The notes under the pieces are model-generated. The model saw nothing but the letters and a program-made list of their open reading frames with translations, searched no databases and was not told the origin of the DNA. From the NCBI RefSeq assembly GCF_023115465.1, contig NZ_CP096034.1, forward strand, positions 4,526,001-4,590,000: a stretch of DNA of 64,000 nucleotides. The letters run 5' to 3'. A program made the position numbers and the translations under genes. Positions 21,409 through 30,081 of this stretch are shown here, piece after piece. This stretch comes from Gottfriedia acidiceleris. Its GTDB lineage: Bacteria; Bacillota; Bacilli; Bacillales; Bacillaceae_G. Numbering within the stretch: position 1 is the stretch's first letter; each line of letters opens with the position of its first letter.

Positions 21409-22752
21409 TTACTTATTATTTTTACCATGTCCATTTCCATGGTTTACACCTTGGTTATTTGAATTCTCGTTCTTTTTCCACTCTTGCTTTTCATTTCCCT
21501 TATGGTTTCCACGATTTTCATGTTCACCTTGATTTCTATGGTTTGTACCATTTTCGTGCTTTACTACGTGTTTTTCTTCATGCTTTACTACATGTTTTTC
21601 TTCTTTTTCAACTTTTACTTTTTTAACTTTAACCGGTTTTACTTCTTTTGACTTATGTTCAGGTTTTTGATGTTCTTCCTTAGGCTCTACTGTTACTGGT
21701 TTTGTAGCAACTTCAGTAGCGCCATCTTTGTCATCATTTTCACCTTGATCATCTTCATTAACATTTTTCACGTCTGTGTCATTTACGTCTTCAATTTTAG
21801 TGATTGTTGTAATAACTTCTGGAGTAGCTGACTGATCAGTAGTTGAATCAGGATATTGAACTGTAATAACTGGTTTTAAAGCAGTTGAATCCTGTTCTGT
21901 ATGCTTTAAGATTTTCTCTAATCTATCAGAAATTTTGTTAAAGCTCTTTTCAATATTTTTAGCAATCGCAGCTTTTGCTTTTGGATTTTTAACTTGATCT
22001 AAAACATTCGCTAAAACAAGTAAATTGTTATTTAAATGGTGTTGAATTTTTGCAATTTCTTTTTGCTCTTTTGTTAATTTTTGTTTTTCATGCTTGTCTG
22101 TTTCAACTTTATCTTGATCTTCTTTTTCAGTTTCTTGTTTGTCTGTTTCAGCTTTATCTTGATCTTCTTTTTCAGTTTCTTGTTTGTCTGTTTCGGCTTT
22201 ATCTTGATCTTCTTTTTCAGTTTCTTGTTTGTCTGTTTCGGCTTTATCTTGATCTTCTTTTTCAGTTTCTTGTTTGTCAGTCTCAACTTTTTCAGTGTCT
22301 TCTTTTTCTACTTCAGTTGAATCTCCTGCTGGTTTCGTAGTTACAGTATCTTCTGTTGTTGTTTCTGAAGTCGTTGGCTCAGTAACAGTTGGAAGTTTAC
22401 CATCCAGTTGGCCTTGAGCAGTGTCCATTTGACTAATAGCTTCTTTTAATGTTTCTTTTGCTAAATCTTCTTTGCCTTCTTTAATTAATTCTCTTGCTTC
22501 ATGAATGCGCTCTTGTGCAAATTGTGCTAAAAGTTCTGCTTCTTTAACTTTGTCTGTTGTTAGTAAAAGTTGAATTTTTTCTACTGTTGTTTTTACAAAA
22601 TAGAAGAAATCGCCTTTAACTAATGCAGGTGCTTCTTCCTTTTGGTCAGTTGGTGAAACTGTATCATTTTCAGCAGCAAGTACTGAACTAGAGAATCCTA
22701 ACTGAGATAATAATAGTGCTGTAGCAGTCGTATGTACTAATAACTTTTTCAT
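21409..22752 (-). CDS. Secreted DUF5667-like protein with repeats and His/Asn-rich tail
   Basis: Function unknown. The 447-residue protein starts with a signal peptide (MKKLLVHTTATALLLSQLGF, cleavage near 26). Residues 43-112 (KGDFFYFVKTTVEKIQLLL ... ARELIKEGKEDLAKE) form a helical domain like DUF5667. Then follow a Thr/Glu-rich linker, about four copies of a 15-residue acidic repeat (ETEKEDQDKAETDKQ), a helical segment around 225-300, a second acidic linker, and a basic tail rich in Lys, His, Asn and Gly. No LPXTG anchor is seen. A SigI-like promoter precedes it, and the sigI-rsgI pair follows on the same strand without an obvious terminator, so a cell-envelope role under SigI is inferred. 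Confidence 0.75.
   Translation of the reverse strand: MKKLLVHTTATALLLSQLGFSSSVLAAENDTVSPTDQKEEAPALVKGDFFYFVKTTVEKIQLLLTTDKVKEAELLAQFAQERIHEARELIKEGKEDLAKETLKEAISQMDTAQGQLDGKLPTVTEPTTSETTTEDTVTTKPAGDSTEVEKEDTEKVETDKQETEKEDQDKAETDKQETEKEDQDKAETDKQETEKEDQDKAETDKQETEKEDQDKVETDKHEKQKLTKEQKEIAKIQHHLNNNLLVLANVLDQVKNPKAKAAIAKNIEKSFNKISDRLEKILKHTEQDSTALKPVITVQYPDSTTDQSATPEVITTITKIEDVNDTDVKNVNEDDQGENDDKDGATEVATKPVTVEPKEEHQKPEHKSKEVKPVKVKKVKVEKEEKHVVKHEEKHVVKHENGTNHRNQGEHENRGNHKGNEKQEWKKNENSNNQGVNHGNGHGKNNK
22093..22290. repeat. 45-bp tandem repeat inside the secreted protein gene
   Basis: The period is 45 bases: the string ATCTTGATCTTC recurs at 22111, 22156, 22201 and 22246. About 4.4 copies are present with few substitutions, encoding a 15-residue acidic unit. 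Both strands stay open here because of the repeat. Confidence 0.9.
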
Positions 22753-22803
22753 TAATTTTTTCCCCTTTGTAAAAGATTTCTTAAATTATTCTCACTATAA
22801 CTA

Positions 22804-22834
22804 TTCGTAGAAACTTTCATTTTTTAGGGGGTCG
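22804..22834 (-). promoter_or_regulatory. SigI-like promoter of the secreted protein gene
   Basis: On the minus strand CGACCCCC (22827-22834) and CGAA (22804-22807) are 19 bases apart, preceded by an A/T-rich run. The ACCCCC ... CGAA pattern is the one described for Bacillus SigI promoters. It lies about 50 bases before the start codon. No comparable pair was found elsewhere in the window. Confidence 0.55.
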
Positions 22835-22968
22835 TTTTAAAAAAATTTTAAAAAATTAATAAAAAAATGGTGAAACTTGTTTTTTTTCCCTATTTACCGA
22901 CAAAGTTGCACAAAATAACTTACTAAAAAAATACAAAATAATACTTTGGAAATTTGATTAAGTAAACA

Positions 22969-23006
22969 AAAAAGTACCATACCCTTAATCAGGGCATGAT
23001 ACTTTT
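22969..23006 (-). terminator. Terminator of argS
   Basis: Stem AAGTATCATGCCCT/AGGGTATGGTACTT with a T-run (TTTTTTGTTTAC) on the minus strand. Confidence 0.85.
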
Positions 23007-23016
23007 AATTTACTAT

Positions 23017-24687
23017 TTACATTTTTTCTGGTGCAGAAACTCCCACTAAAGCTAATGCATTTTGTAACGTAACTTGAACTGCCTTCATTAAAGCTAGTCT
23101 AGCTTTTGACTTTTCAACATTTTCAGCATCTAATACTTTTTCTGCGTTATAGAAGCTGTGGAATGTACCAGCTAATTCAAACACATAGTTTGTAATATGA
23201 TGCGGAGTACGTTTTGAAGCAGCTAATGAAACCGTTGCTGGGAATTCTCCTAATTTCTTTAATAACTCATATTCTTTTTCAGACGAAACAAGGCTGTAAT
23301 CAGCTTCTCCATTGTAAACAATACCCATTTCTTCTCCTTGACGAAGAATACTACAAACACGAGCGTGAGCATATTGTGAATAATACACTGGGTTTTCATT
23401 TGATGTAGAAACAGCTAAGTCCATATCAAAGTCTAAATGAGAATCACAACCACGCATTGCAAAGAAATAACGAGTTGCATCAGTACCTACTTCTTCCATT
23501 AAATCTCGTAACGTTACAGCTTTACCTGTACGTTTACTCATTTTAACTTTTTCACCATCTTGATATAACTGAACCATTTGGATAATTTCTACTTCAAGCG
23601 TATCAGCATTATATCCTAATGCTTGAATTGCTGCTTTCATTCGAGGAATATATCCGTGATGGTCAGCCCCAAGAATATCAATTAATTTATCTGCACCACG
23701 ACTAAGCTTGTCTCGGTGGTAAGCGATATCCGGAGTTAAATAAGTATAAGTGCCATCGCTTTTTATTAGTACACGGTTTTTGTCATCACCATATGTTGTA
23801 GAACGGAACCAAGTTGCTCCTTCTTCTTCATATGTTTCACCACGTTGTTTTAAATCATCAAGAGCCTCTAAAACTTTGCCATTTTGATATAATGAAGTTT
23901 CTGAATACCATACATCAAATTCTACTCTGAAATTACGTAGGTCTCGTTGTAGTTTTTCCATTTCTAATTTTAACCCGTACTCACGGAAGAACTTGTAACG
24001 AGTCTCTTCTGGTTCATTCACATAACGGTCACCGAATTCAGCAGCTAAAGTTTTACCGATCTCAATAATGTCTGAGCCATGATAGCCATCTGCTGGCATT
24101 TCTTTATCCATTCCAAGTGCTTGCATATATCGAGCTTCTACCGAAAATGTTAAATTATTAATTTGGTTTCCAGCATCATTAATATAATATTCGCGAGTTA
24201 CTTCATAACCTGCTTTATCTAAAATATTACATAATGAATCTCCAAATGCAGCTCCACGAGCATGACCTAAATGTAAATCTCCAGTCGGATTTGCCGAAAC
24301 AAACTCAACTAAAATCTTTTCACCGTTACCAAAGTTTGTTTGGCCATATTCATTTCCCGATTTAATAATCATTGGAATTAAATCAGTAAGGTAACTATTA
24401 TCCATATAAAAATTGATGAAACCTGGTCCAGCAATTTCTACTTTCTTAATGCTTGCTTTACTTTGATCAAAAGAATTAATTAATTCCTCTGCAATCATTC
24501 TAGGAGCCTTTTTAGCTACACGTGCTAATTGCATTGCCATATTTGTTGAAAAATCTCCGTGCGTTTTATCTTTAGGTGATTCTAATACGACTTGTGGTAA
24601 TTGTTCCTCCGTTGCTAAACCTGCCTTTAATACCGCCGCTTCGATTTCATTTTTCAAACGACTTTTTACTTGTTCTAATGTATTCAT
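23017..24687 (-). CDS. argS: Arginine--tRNA ligase
   Basis: The class I synthetase charges tRNA-Arg. The 556-residue protein has the family HIGH-type motif as HLGHARG after SANPTGDL and a KMSK loop in [11 protein letters not shown], with the DALR anticodon-binding domain at the C-terminal end. RBS AAGGAGG lies before the ATG at 24687, which overlaps the stop of the upstream gene (ATGA), so the two are translationally coupled. The pair ywiB-argS is conserved in Bacillus. Confidence 0.96.
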   Translation of the reverse strand: MNTLEQVKSRLKNEIEAAVLKAGLATEEQLPQVVLESPKDKTHGDFSTNMAMQLARVAKKAPRMIAEELINSFDQSKASIKKVEIAGPGFINFYMDNSYLTDLIPMIIKSGNEYGQTNFGNGEKILVEFVSANPTGDLHLGHARGAAFGDSLCNILDKAGYEVTREYYINDAGNQINNLTFSVEARYMQALGMDKEMPADGYHGSDIIEIGKTLAAEFGDRYVNEPEETRYKFFREYGLKLEMEKLQRDLRNFRVEFDVWYSETSLYQNGKVLEALDDLKQRGETYEEEGATWFRSTTYGDDKNRVLIKSDGTYTYLTPDIAYHRDKLSRGADKLIDILGADHHGYIPRMKAAIQALGYNADTLEVEIIQMVQLYQDGEKVKMSKRTGKAVTLRDLMEEVGTDATRYFFAMRGCDSHLDFDMDLAVSTSNENPVYYSQYAHARVCSILRQGEEMGIVYNGEADYSLVSSEKEYELLKKLGEFPATVSLAASKRTPHHITNYVFELAGTFHSFYNAEKVLDAENVEKSKARLALMKAVQVTLQNALALVGVSAPEKM

Positions 24688-25145
24688 ATCGTTGCCTCCT
24701 TAATTGATACTGTAATGTTATATGACCCAGCATTTTCATCTCCTACGAATAACTTATATCCTAATTGAAGTACTCCTTTTAAAGGTCCTTCAGATACTAG
24801 AAATTGTAGTTTTTTTGTATATGCCTTAGTTTGAAATACTCCTAATTCATTTGAGAAAGTACCTTCTGTTGTTTCATTTACTCTGTATTGATGACGCATC
24901 ATAACTCCGCCATTACGAATAATTGTTACTTCCCCTTTACCTATTTTCATAGTAGCCTTTACTTTTCGGTCCTCGTGATTTTCATCAAATAATAAATAAG
25001 AAACATCATCTTTTTTATAGTATAAGCCATTTGCTTGAAAACTGATTTTATCACGCCCGTGCGGATCTTTTATCAAAGTCTCAAAGTCAATTGAGACAGG
25101 TATGCCTTGTTGTCCTTTCACTTTTACACGTCCTTTTCTCCCCAT
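24684..25145 (-). CDS. ywiB: DUF1934 family beta-barrel protein (YwiB)
   Basis: A 153-residue cytoplasmic protein of unknown role with the calycin-like DUF1934 fold ([33 protein letters not shown]). It overlaps argS by four bases, the same coupling as in B. subtilis. The ribosome site before the ATG at 25145 is weak. An in-frame GTG eight codons later follows AAAAGGA and is an alternative start. Confidence 0.85.
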   Translation of the reverse strand: MGRKGRVKVKGQQGIPVSIDFETLIKDPHGRDKISFQANGLYYKKDDVSYLLFDENHEDRKVKATMKIGKGEVTIIRNGGVMMRHQYRVNETTEGTFSNELGVFQTKAYTKKLQFLVSEGPLKGVLQLGYKLFVGDENAGSYNITVSIKEATI

Positions 25146-25612
25146 GAACGTAACGAATCACATCCAAAAATCATCTTTTCCCATTTTAGCATAATCTAAT
25201 TAAAAAAATAAAATAGGTAACAAAAAAATTGTGAAAAATATTCATTAAAGTGAACGAAATAATATGGCTATCTAAAAATTAAGGTACTTTCTTATTTCAA
25301 TAGGACTTTCTTAACATAATATCCGTAGCTTCGTTCAATGATGAATTTCATCCATAAAATATGTGTGAACGGTTTAATGAGAGTTTTTTTCGATAAAATA
25401 GGTCATTTTCAATAACAATAATCGGCCATATTTATTTCGACTGACTAAAACTAAAAATGCCGGAACTATTACTCATTGAACCTCATCTAATGTCAATTGT
25501 ATCAAAACATACTAACAAAATAATCTTGCTGTGAAAGTAGGAGGATTTTTGTTTTCAATTGAAAACTGTTTGTGAGACAATTAAGAACATATGAAGAATA
25601 AAAGGAGATTTT
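25146..25612. other. Intergenic region upstream of ywiB, no clear gene
   Basis: This 467-base AT-rich stretch separates divergent genes. I see a 13-base palindrome GATGAATTTCATC near 25340 and, just before the next gene, AGGAGG followed by a nine-codon TTG-started frame (25549-25575) that could be a leader peptide. Nothing else is supported. Confidence 0.5.
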
Positions 25613-25867
25613 ATGAAAACAATCGCACAACTATCATCTAGCAAACTATTTTTCATTGGTCTAGGCATTGGAATCATTTCATTATCGAGTATTTTTCTCA
25701 TTTATTTGTACGCCTTTTTCGTGCCATTCGTTGTTGGACTGATTTTATGGTTCATTTTCAAACGAAAAGCAATCATGTTCGGCAGTTTTACAGCAGCATT
25801 AATCGGATTACTTGCACTGATCGGCTTCATCGTTTATCTAATGATGTTCGGTCATTTCGGACCATGA
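25613..25867 (+). CDS. Small hypothetical membrane protein
   Basis: I do not recognise the family. The 84-residue protein has two or three closely spaced hydrophobic segments (about 12-32, 33-48, 54-80) separated by a short basic loop FKRKAIMFG, and no soluble domain. AAAAGGAG precedes the ATG and a good terminator follows, so it is a real monocistronic gene. Codon use is slightly GC-richer than its surroundings. No neighbour explains its role. Confidence 0.7.
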   Translation: MKTIAQLSSSKLFFIGLGIGIISLSSIFLIYLYAFFVPFVVGLILWFIFKRKAIMFGSFTAALIGLLALIGFIVYLMMFGHFGP

Positions 25868-25896
25868 AAACCAGCTCGTAAAGGGCTGGTTTTTGT
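25867..25896 (+). terminator. Terminator of the small membrane protein gene
   Basis: AACCAGC/GCTGGTT stem followed by TTTTTG. Confidence 0.82.
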
Positions 25897-25911
25897 TTGT
25901 TTATAAAAAAC

Positions 25912-25952
25912 AAAAAAAAACCGCTAGGAATACATAATTCCTAGCAGGTTTT
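25912..25952 (-). terminator. Terminator of the MFS transporter gene
   Basis: GCTAGGAA/TTCCTAGC stem followed on the minus strand by GGTTTTTTTTTG. Confidence 0.88.
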
Positions 25953-25981
25953 CTCCATTTATCGAGAAATACACGATAATA

Positions 25982-27208
25982 TTAGTGTGCAGATTCTGCT
26001 TTATCGATATGAATTAAATGTTTTTTATTAATAAACAAGAAAATTACCGATAGTAATACGAAACATCCACCTACATAAAAAGGTACGTGTGGATTATACC
26101 ATTCAGCAAGTTTACCTGCTAAATATGGTGCAATTGCTCCACCAAGGAAACGTAAAAAGCTATATGCAGCTGATGCTGTTGAACGTTCAACTGGAGCTGC
26201 TTGCATTACTGCCGTTGTAATTAATGTATTGTTATTTCCTAAAAATGCACCAGCAATTATTACACAAACAATAATGACACTATTCGTATCTGTTCCAATT
26301 CCCATAACGATAAGTGTGATAGCGAAAAGAGTTAACATAGCATACATCGATTTAAGTGTACCAAATTTTTTTTGTAATTTTGGTGCCATAAATACAGATG
26401 TAATTGCTAATAAAAGTCCCCATCCTAAGAATACGAATCCTAAACCATGCTCCTTTAATCCCATAAAGAATGGTGAAAATGCTAATAAAGTAAAGAATCC
26501 AAAGTTATATAAAAATGCTGTAATACCTAATGTAAATAATGATCTATGTTTAAGTGCACGGAATGGATCAAGGAACGATGTTTTTTTCGTATTTTGTGTG
26601 ACAGGTGTTTTTGGCATCATAAAGGAAAGAGATAAAAATGCAATTACCATTAAGCAAGCTACACCAAAAAATGGGCCTCTCCAAGAGATTGAACCTAATT
26701 CTCCACCTAAAAGTGGGCCAACTGAAATCCCAAGACCAATCGCAGTTTCGTATAAAATAATCGATTGTGCAACACCTGATCTAGATAATGAAACAATAGC
26801 AGATAATGCAGTCGCAACGAATAGTGCGTTACCTAGACCCCAACCTCCGCGTAACCATACTAATTCCCATATACTGCTTGAATTTCCTCCAAGACCTGCG
26901 AAGACTGCAATAATTAGTATACCTAACAGAAGTGTCCACTTAATTCCAATACGTGAAGAAATAAAACCTGTTATTAACATCGCGAATGCCATTACTAAAT
27001 TGTAACTTGTAAAAAGAAGCGTTACATCACTTTTAGAAGCATGCATTTTTTCAGCAATTGCTGGTAAAATTGGGTCAACTAATCCAATTCCCATGAATGC
27101 AATAATACAAGCAAAACCAACAGCCCAAATAGCTTTTGGCTGATTCAAAAGACCTGACTTTTGATTTACATTTGTCCTTTGATTTTTACTTTTTGCCAAG
27201 TTTGACAT
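25982..27208 (-). CDS. Major facilitator superfamily transporter, multidrug type
   Basis: A 408-residue inner-membrane protein with about 12 helices. The GIGLVDPILPAIA segment in helix 1, GFISSRIGIKW as motif A and the ETAIGLGISVGPLLGG stretch as motif C mark the proton-drug antiporter type. The substrate cannot be told. It lies 23 bases after a MerR regulator on the same strand, an arrangement like B. subtilis yfmP-yfmO, which I consider the closest parallel. Transcription probably starts before the regulator gene. Confidence 0.88.
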   Translation of the reverse strand: MSNLAKSKNQRTNVNQKSGLLNQPKAIWAVGFACIIAFMGIGLVDPILPAIAEKMHASKSDVTLLFTSYNLVMAFAMLITGFISSRIGIKWTLLLGILIIAVFAGLGGNSSSIWELVWLRGGWGLGNALFVATALSAIVSLSRSGVAQSIILYETAIGLGISVGPLLGGELGSISWRGPFFGVACLMVIAFLSLSFMMPKTPVTQNTKKTSFLDPFRALKHRSLFTLGITAFLYNFGFFTLLAFSPFFMGLKEHGLGFVFLGWGLLLAITSVFMAPKLQKKFGTLKSMYAMLTLFAITLIVMGIGTDTNSVIIVCVIIAGAFLGNNNTLITTAVMQAAPVERSTASAAYSFLRFLGGAIAPYLAGKLAEWYNPHVPFYVGGCFVLLSVIFLFINKKHLIHIDKAESAH

Positions 27209-27231
27209 ATTTCATCCATCTCCCATATTAT

Positions 27232-27654
27232 TTATTGTTCTAATGCTTTTTTCACCCTCTGATACATCTCATTCATTTCATCTCGAATGTCGTTCATTTT
27301 TTTAAGCTTTTCATCAATCATTTTTAATTGTTGAGCGAGTACTTCTTCAGCTCCTAATAGACTTTTCTTTCTTTCATCTTCATTCATCTTTTCCTTGTTT
27401 TCTCTATATTGCAATCGGAATTCTTCAAACGCCTCACTGATTGCCATATACTCCTGAACCTCCTGCAAAGAAAAACCAAGAACATCACGGACATTCATTA
27501 TTTTCTTTAAACGTTCGATATGAAGATCTGAATAAAGTCGAAATCCTCCTTCACTTCTTTCAGGTGGAGAAATTAAACCAATTTCTTCATAATAACGAAT
27601 CGATCGCTTTGTTAATCCACATTCTTTCGCTACTTCATCTATCTTGTAGAGCAA
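27232..27654 (-). CDS. MerR family transcriptional regulator
   Basis: The 140-residue protein has the N-terminal MerR helix-turn-helix (YKIDEVAKECGLTKRSIRYY, then GLISPPERSEGGFRLY) and a long C-terminal dimerisation helix rich in Lys and Glu. There is no cysteine set for metal sensing, so the ligand is likely an organic compound, possibly one exported by the MFS protein encoded next. The start is a TTG eight bases after AAAGGAGG. A perfect 18-base interrupted palindrome lies about 70 bases upstream and is the likely operator. Confidence 0.88.
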   Translation of the reverse strand: MLYKIDEVAKECGLTKRSIRYYEEIGLISPPERSEGGFRLYSDLHIERLKKIMNVRDVLGFSLQEVQEYMAISEAFEEFRLQYRENKEKMNEDERKKSLLGAEEVLAQQLKMIDEKLKKMNDIRDEMNEMYQRVKKALEQ

Positions 27655-27723
27655 ATCGATTGCCTCCTTTCGAAATGAATATAACTTTTTTATATCACTT
27701 ATTTATCTTACTCCTAATGTATC

Positions 27724-27741
27724 GTTAACGTCAACGTTAAC
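27724..27741. promoter_or_regulatory. Palindromic operator upstream of the MerR gene
   Basis: GTTAACGT-TG-ACGTTAAC on the minus strand: two perfect eight-base arms around two bases. TTGACG inside it, 18 bases before TAAGAT, may be the promoter -35 box with the long spacer of MerR-controlled promoters. Confidence 0.6.
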
Positions 27742-27826
27742 TTTGTACATATTTTTATTTTTATTTTTCTACAAAATTGTTGTTTTACTATAAAAACAGT
27801 ACAAATAATCATATTTTCGCCCGATT

Positions 27827-27875
27827 CAAAAAACCCGAAAGATAAATACGGCTTTTGCGCATTTTCTTTCGGGTT
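27827..27875 (-). terminator. Terminator of the PepSY gene
   Basis: AACCCGAAAG/CTTTCGGGTT stem with a 24-base loop, followed on the minus strand by TTTTTTG. Confidence 0.85.
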
Positions 27876-27902
27876 CTAAAAAATAACATATAAAATTTTA
27901 TC

Positions 27903-29018
27903 TTAAGCCGTTTGCTGTAATTTTCTCATTTTTTTAACTTTATTTTTTCGTTTTAACGCCCACATTGTAATCCCAGTTATCCCCAAACCAAGTGGTGCTA
28001 TTCCAACTAAGGCATAAATTGTTTTTACGAAAATACCACCAAAAGTTCCTCTATGTAAACTTTCTCGCCAAACAAAGAATTGATCATAGACTGTCTTAGT
28101 ATTTTTCGAAAAAGTTCCTAAATGCTTTCCAGAAAATTGATCGAAAAATTCGCTTGTATTTCCTTTCCCTTCAGGGTCGTAACTACCATCACTTAATTGG
28201 GCTTCAATAACACCTTCTTTTTCCGATGGAAGTCTTAACTTGTATAATTCACCTTCTGGGTGCAATTTATTAATTTGAGCAACTATTGTTTCTAGTCCTA
28301 TTTGATTTTTACCATTATCAACTGATTTAAGTTCTTCAGGATAATTAGATGTAAATTTCAATTTCAAAGATTCTTCGATATTTTCTTGGAATGGAAATAG
28401 CATTCCTGTTATTGCTACAACAAGTAAAAATGGTAATGTAATAACCCCTATGAAATTATGTAATGATAGATTTTTTGCCATTTGACTTTTATTCCATTTA
28501 ATTTTTAGGCTTTTAATCATTCGTTTAATACCTGGATACCATAAATAAATACCTGAAATAAGAATTATAATAAATGCAATTGCAACGATACCAATAATTG
28601 TTTCACCAATATCATCTAATAATAAATGTGTATGTAACTCTTTAACAAAAGAAACGATTGATTTCTCCCTATCAAAATTGCCTAATAATTTGCCATTACT
28701 AGGATCAACGTATGCATCAATTTCAGTATGTCCTTTTGACATACTTGCATGATATACGTCTGTTAACTTTGAAGGCACATCCATCCTCGAAATTTGAAAA
28801 CCTATGTAATGTTCAAGTAAAATCTTTTCTGCTTCATTAATTCCAATATTTCTTTCACTACTTGCAGGCTTAAAATACTGCGGATTTAATACATGTTCAA
28901 TCTGATTTCCAAACACTAATACACTACCAGTTGCACAAACAGCAATAATAAATAGTCCAAAAACTAAGCTGCACACCAAATGTAGAGTTAAAATAAACTT
29001 TCTTACCCCTTTTATCAT
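27903..29018 (-). CDS. PepSY-associated membrane protein, iron regulated
   Basis: The 371-residue protein has the four-helix PepSY_TM arrangement: helix at about 12-35, a PepSY segment (AEKILLEHYIGFQISRMD), central helices around ISGIYLWYPGIKRM and LSLHNFIGVITLPFLL, and a last helix near 340 followed by a basic tail. Such proteins are linked to iron uptake, some as ferric-siderophore reductases. The frame is open from 29087, but AAAGGGGA seven bases before the ATG at 29018 sets the start. The promoter overlaps a near-perfect Fur box, so expression in low iron is expected. No siderophore transporter lies nearby. Confidence 0.85.
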   Translation of the reverse strand: MIKGVRKFILTLHLVCSLVFGLFIIAVCATGSVLVFGNQIEHVLNPQYFKPASSERNIGINEAEKILLEHYIGFQISRMDVPSKLTDVYHASMSKGHTEIDAYVDPSNGKLLGNFDREKSIVSFVKELHTHLLLDDIGETIIGIVAIAFIIILISGIYLWYPGIKRMIKSLKIKWNKSQMAKNLSLHNFIGVITLPFLLVVAITGMLFPFQENIEESLKLKFTSNYPEELKSVDNGKNQIGLETIVAQINKLHPEGELYKLRLPSEKEGVIEAQLSDGSYDPEGKGNTSEFFDQFSGKHLGTFSKNTKTVYDQFFVWRESLHRGTFGGIFVKTIYALVGIAPLGLGITGITMWALKRKNKVKKMRKLQQTA

Positions 29019-29058
29019 TTTCTCTTCCCCTTTATTTTGATAATAATAATCGTTCTCA

Positions 29059-29087
29059 ATTATAAAGGTAATGATTATCATTATCAA
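29059..29087 (-). promoter_or_regulatory. Sigma-A promoter with overlapping Fur box
   Basis: Minus strand TTGATA-17-TATAAT. TGATTATCATTATCA (29072-29086) matches the Fur 7-1-7 box TGATAATNATTATCA at 14 of 15 positions and covers the -35 box. A weaker Fur-like stretch follows near 29041-29058. Confidence 0.85.
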
Positions 29088-29145
29088 TAACGTTTTTACA
29101 TTTTTAGTAAATTATTATTTAAGTGACTTTAATTATTTCAAATTC

Positions 29146-29186
29146 AAAATAAAAAGGCGATTCTCGATGAACGAAAATCGCCTTTT
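29146..29186 (-). terminator. Terminator of speB
   Basis: AAAAGGCGATT/AATCGCCTTTT stem followed on the minus strand by TTATTTTG. Confidence 0.87.
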
Positions 29187-29196
29187 GCAAATCTAT

Positions 29197-30069
29197 TTAT
29201 TTTACCCAACCTAGTAAAATTTCACGAATAAATTTACTTGCCGCAACTTGAGTTTGCTCTGCATGATCGTAAACTGGAGCTACTTCTACTAAGTCTGCCC
29301 CAACAACGTTAATATCACTGTTTGCGATTGCTAGGATGCTATCAAGCATTTCTTTTGATGTAATACCACCTGCTTCAAGAGTTCCTGTTCCAGGAGCATG
29401 TGCAGGATCTAATACATCGATATCAATCGTTACATATACTGGACGGCCGGCAAGCGTTGGAAGTACTTTCTTTAAAGGCTCAAGCACTTCGAATTTGAAT
29501 AAATTCATTCCAACTTCTTTAGCCCATTCAAATTCTTCCTTCATACCAGAACGGATTCCAAATGAATAAACATTTTTTGGTCCAATTAAATCACAAACTT
29601 TTTTAATTGGTGTTGAGTGAGATAATGGCTCACCTTCATATGAATCACGTAAATCAGTATGAGCATCAAAGTGAATAATAGCTAAATCCGGGTATTTCTT
29701 GTACATAGCTTTCATTACTGGCCATGATACAAGATGCTCCCCACCCATTCCTAGAGGAAATTTACCTTCAGCTAATAACCCGTCAATATAATCTTCAATC
29801 ATATCAAGGCTTCTTTGCGCATTACCAAATGGTAATGGAATATCCCCTGCGTCAAAATACTTAACTTCTTCTAGTTCTTTATCTTGATATGGACTATATT
29901 CCTCTAATCCAATTGAAACTTCACGAATACGCGCAGGACCAAAACGAGAGCCTGGTCTGAAACTTACAGTCCAATCCATAGGCATACCATAAATAACTGC
30001 TTTACTTTCTTCAAAGCTTGGATGACTCTTAATGAATACATTTCCAGAATAAGCTTCATCAAAACGCAT
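29197..30069 (-). CDS. speB: Agmatinase
   Basis: SpeB hydrolyses agmatine to putrescine and urea in the arginine decarboxylase route to polyamines. The 290-residue protein shows the binuclear manganese motifs of the arginase family: GGEHLVSW, HFDAHTDLRDSY and TIDIDVLDPAHAPGTG. It starts 12 bases after speE, so both polyamine genes form one operon, as in B. subtilis. Confidence 0.95.
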   Translation of the reverse strand: MRFDEAYSGNVFIKSHPSFEESKAVIYGMPMDWTVSFRPGSRFGPARIREVSIGLEEYSPYQDKELEEVKYFDAGDIPLPFGNAQRSLDMIEDYIDGLLAEGKFPLGMGGEHLVSWPVMKAMYKKYPDLAIIHFDAHTDLRDSYEGEPLSHSTPIKKVCDLIGPKNVYSFGIRSGMKEEFEWAKEVGMNLFKFEVLEPLKKVLPTLAGRPVYVTIDIDVLDPAHAPGTGTLEAGGITSKEMLDSILAIANSDINVVGADLVEVAPVYDHAEQTQVAASKFIREILLGWVK

Positions 30070-30081
30070 AATAAAGCCCCC

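Noticed and set aside
22093-22290. CRISPR-like periodic repeats
   Set aside because: The units are contiguous 45-base coding repeats without spacers.
22050-22340. Overlapping open frames on both strands
   Set aside because: They arise because the 45-base repeat unit is a multiple of three and lacks stops in several frames.
26229-27005. 258-codon plus-strand open frame
   Set aside because: It lies wholly antisense to the MFS gene; its residues reflect hydrophobic codons read backwards.
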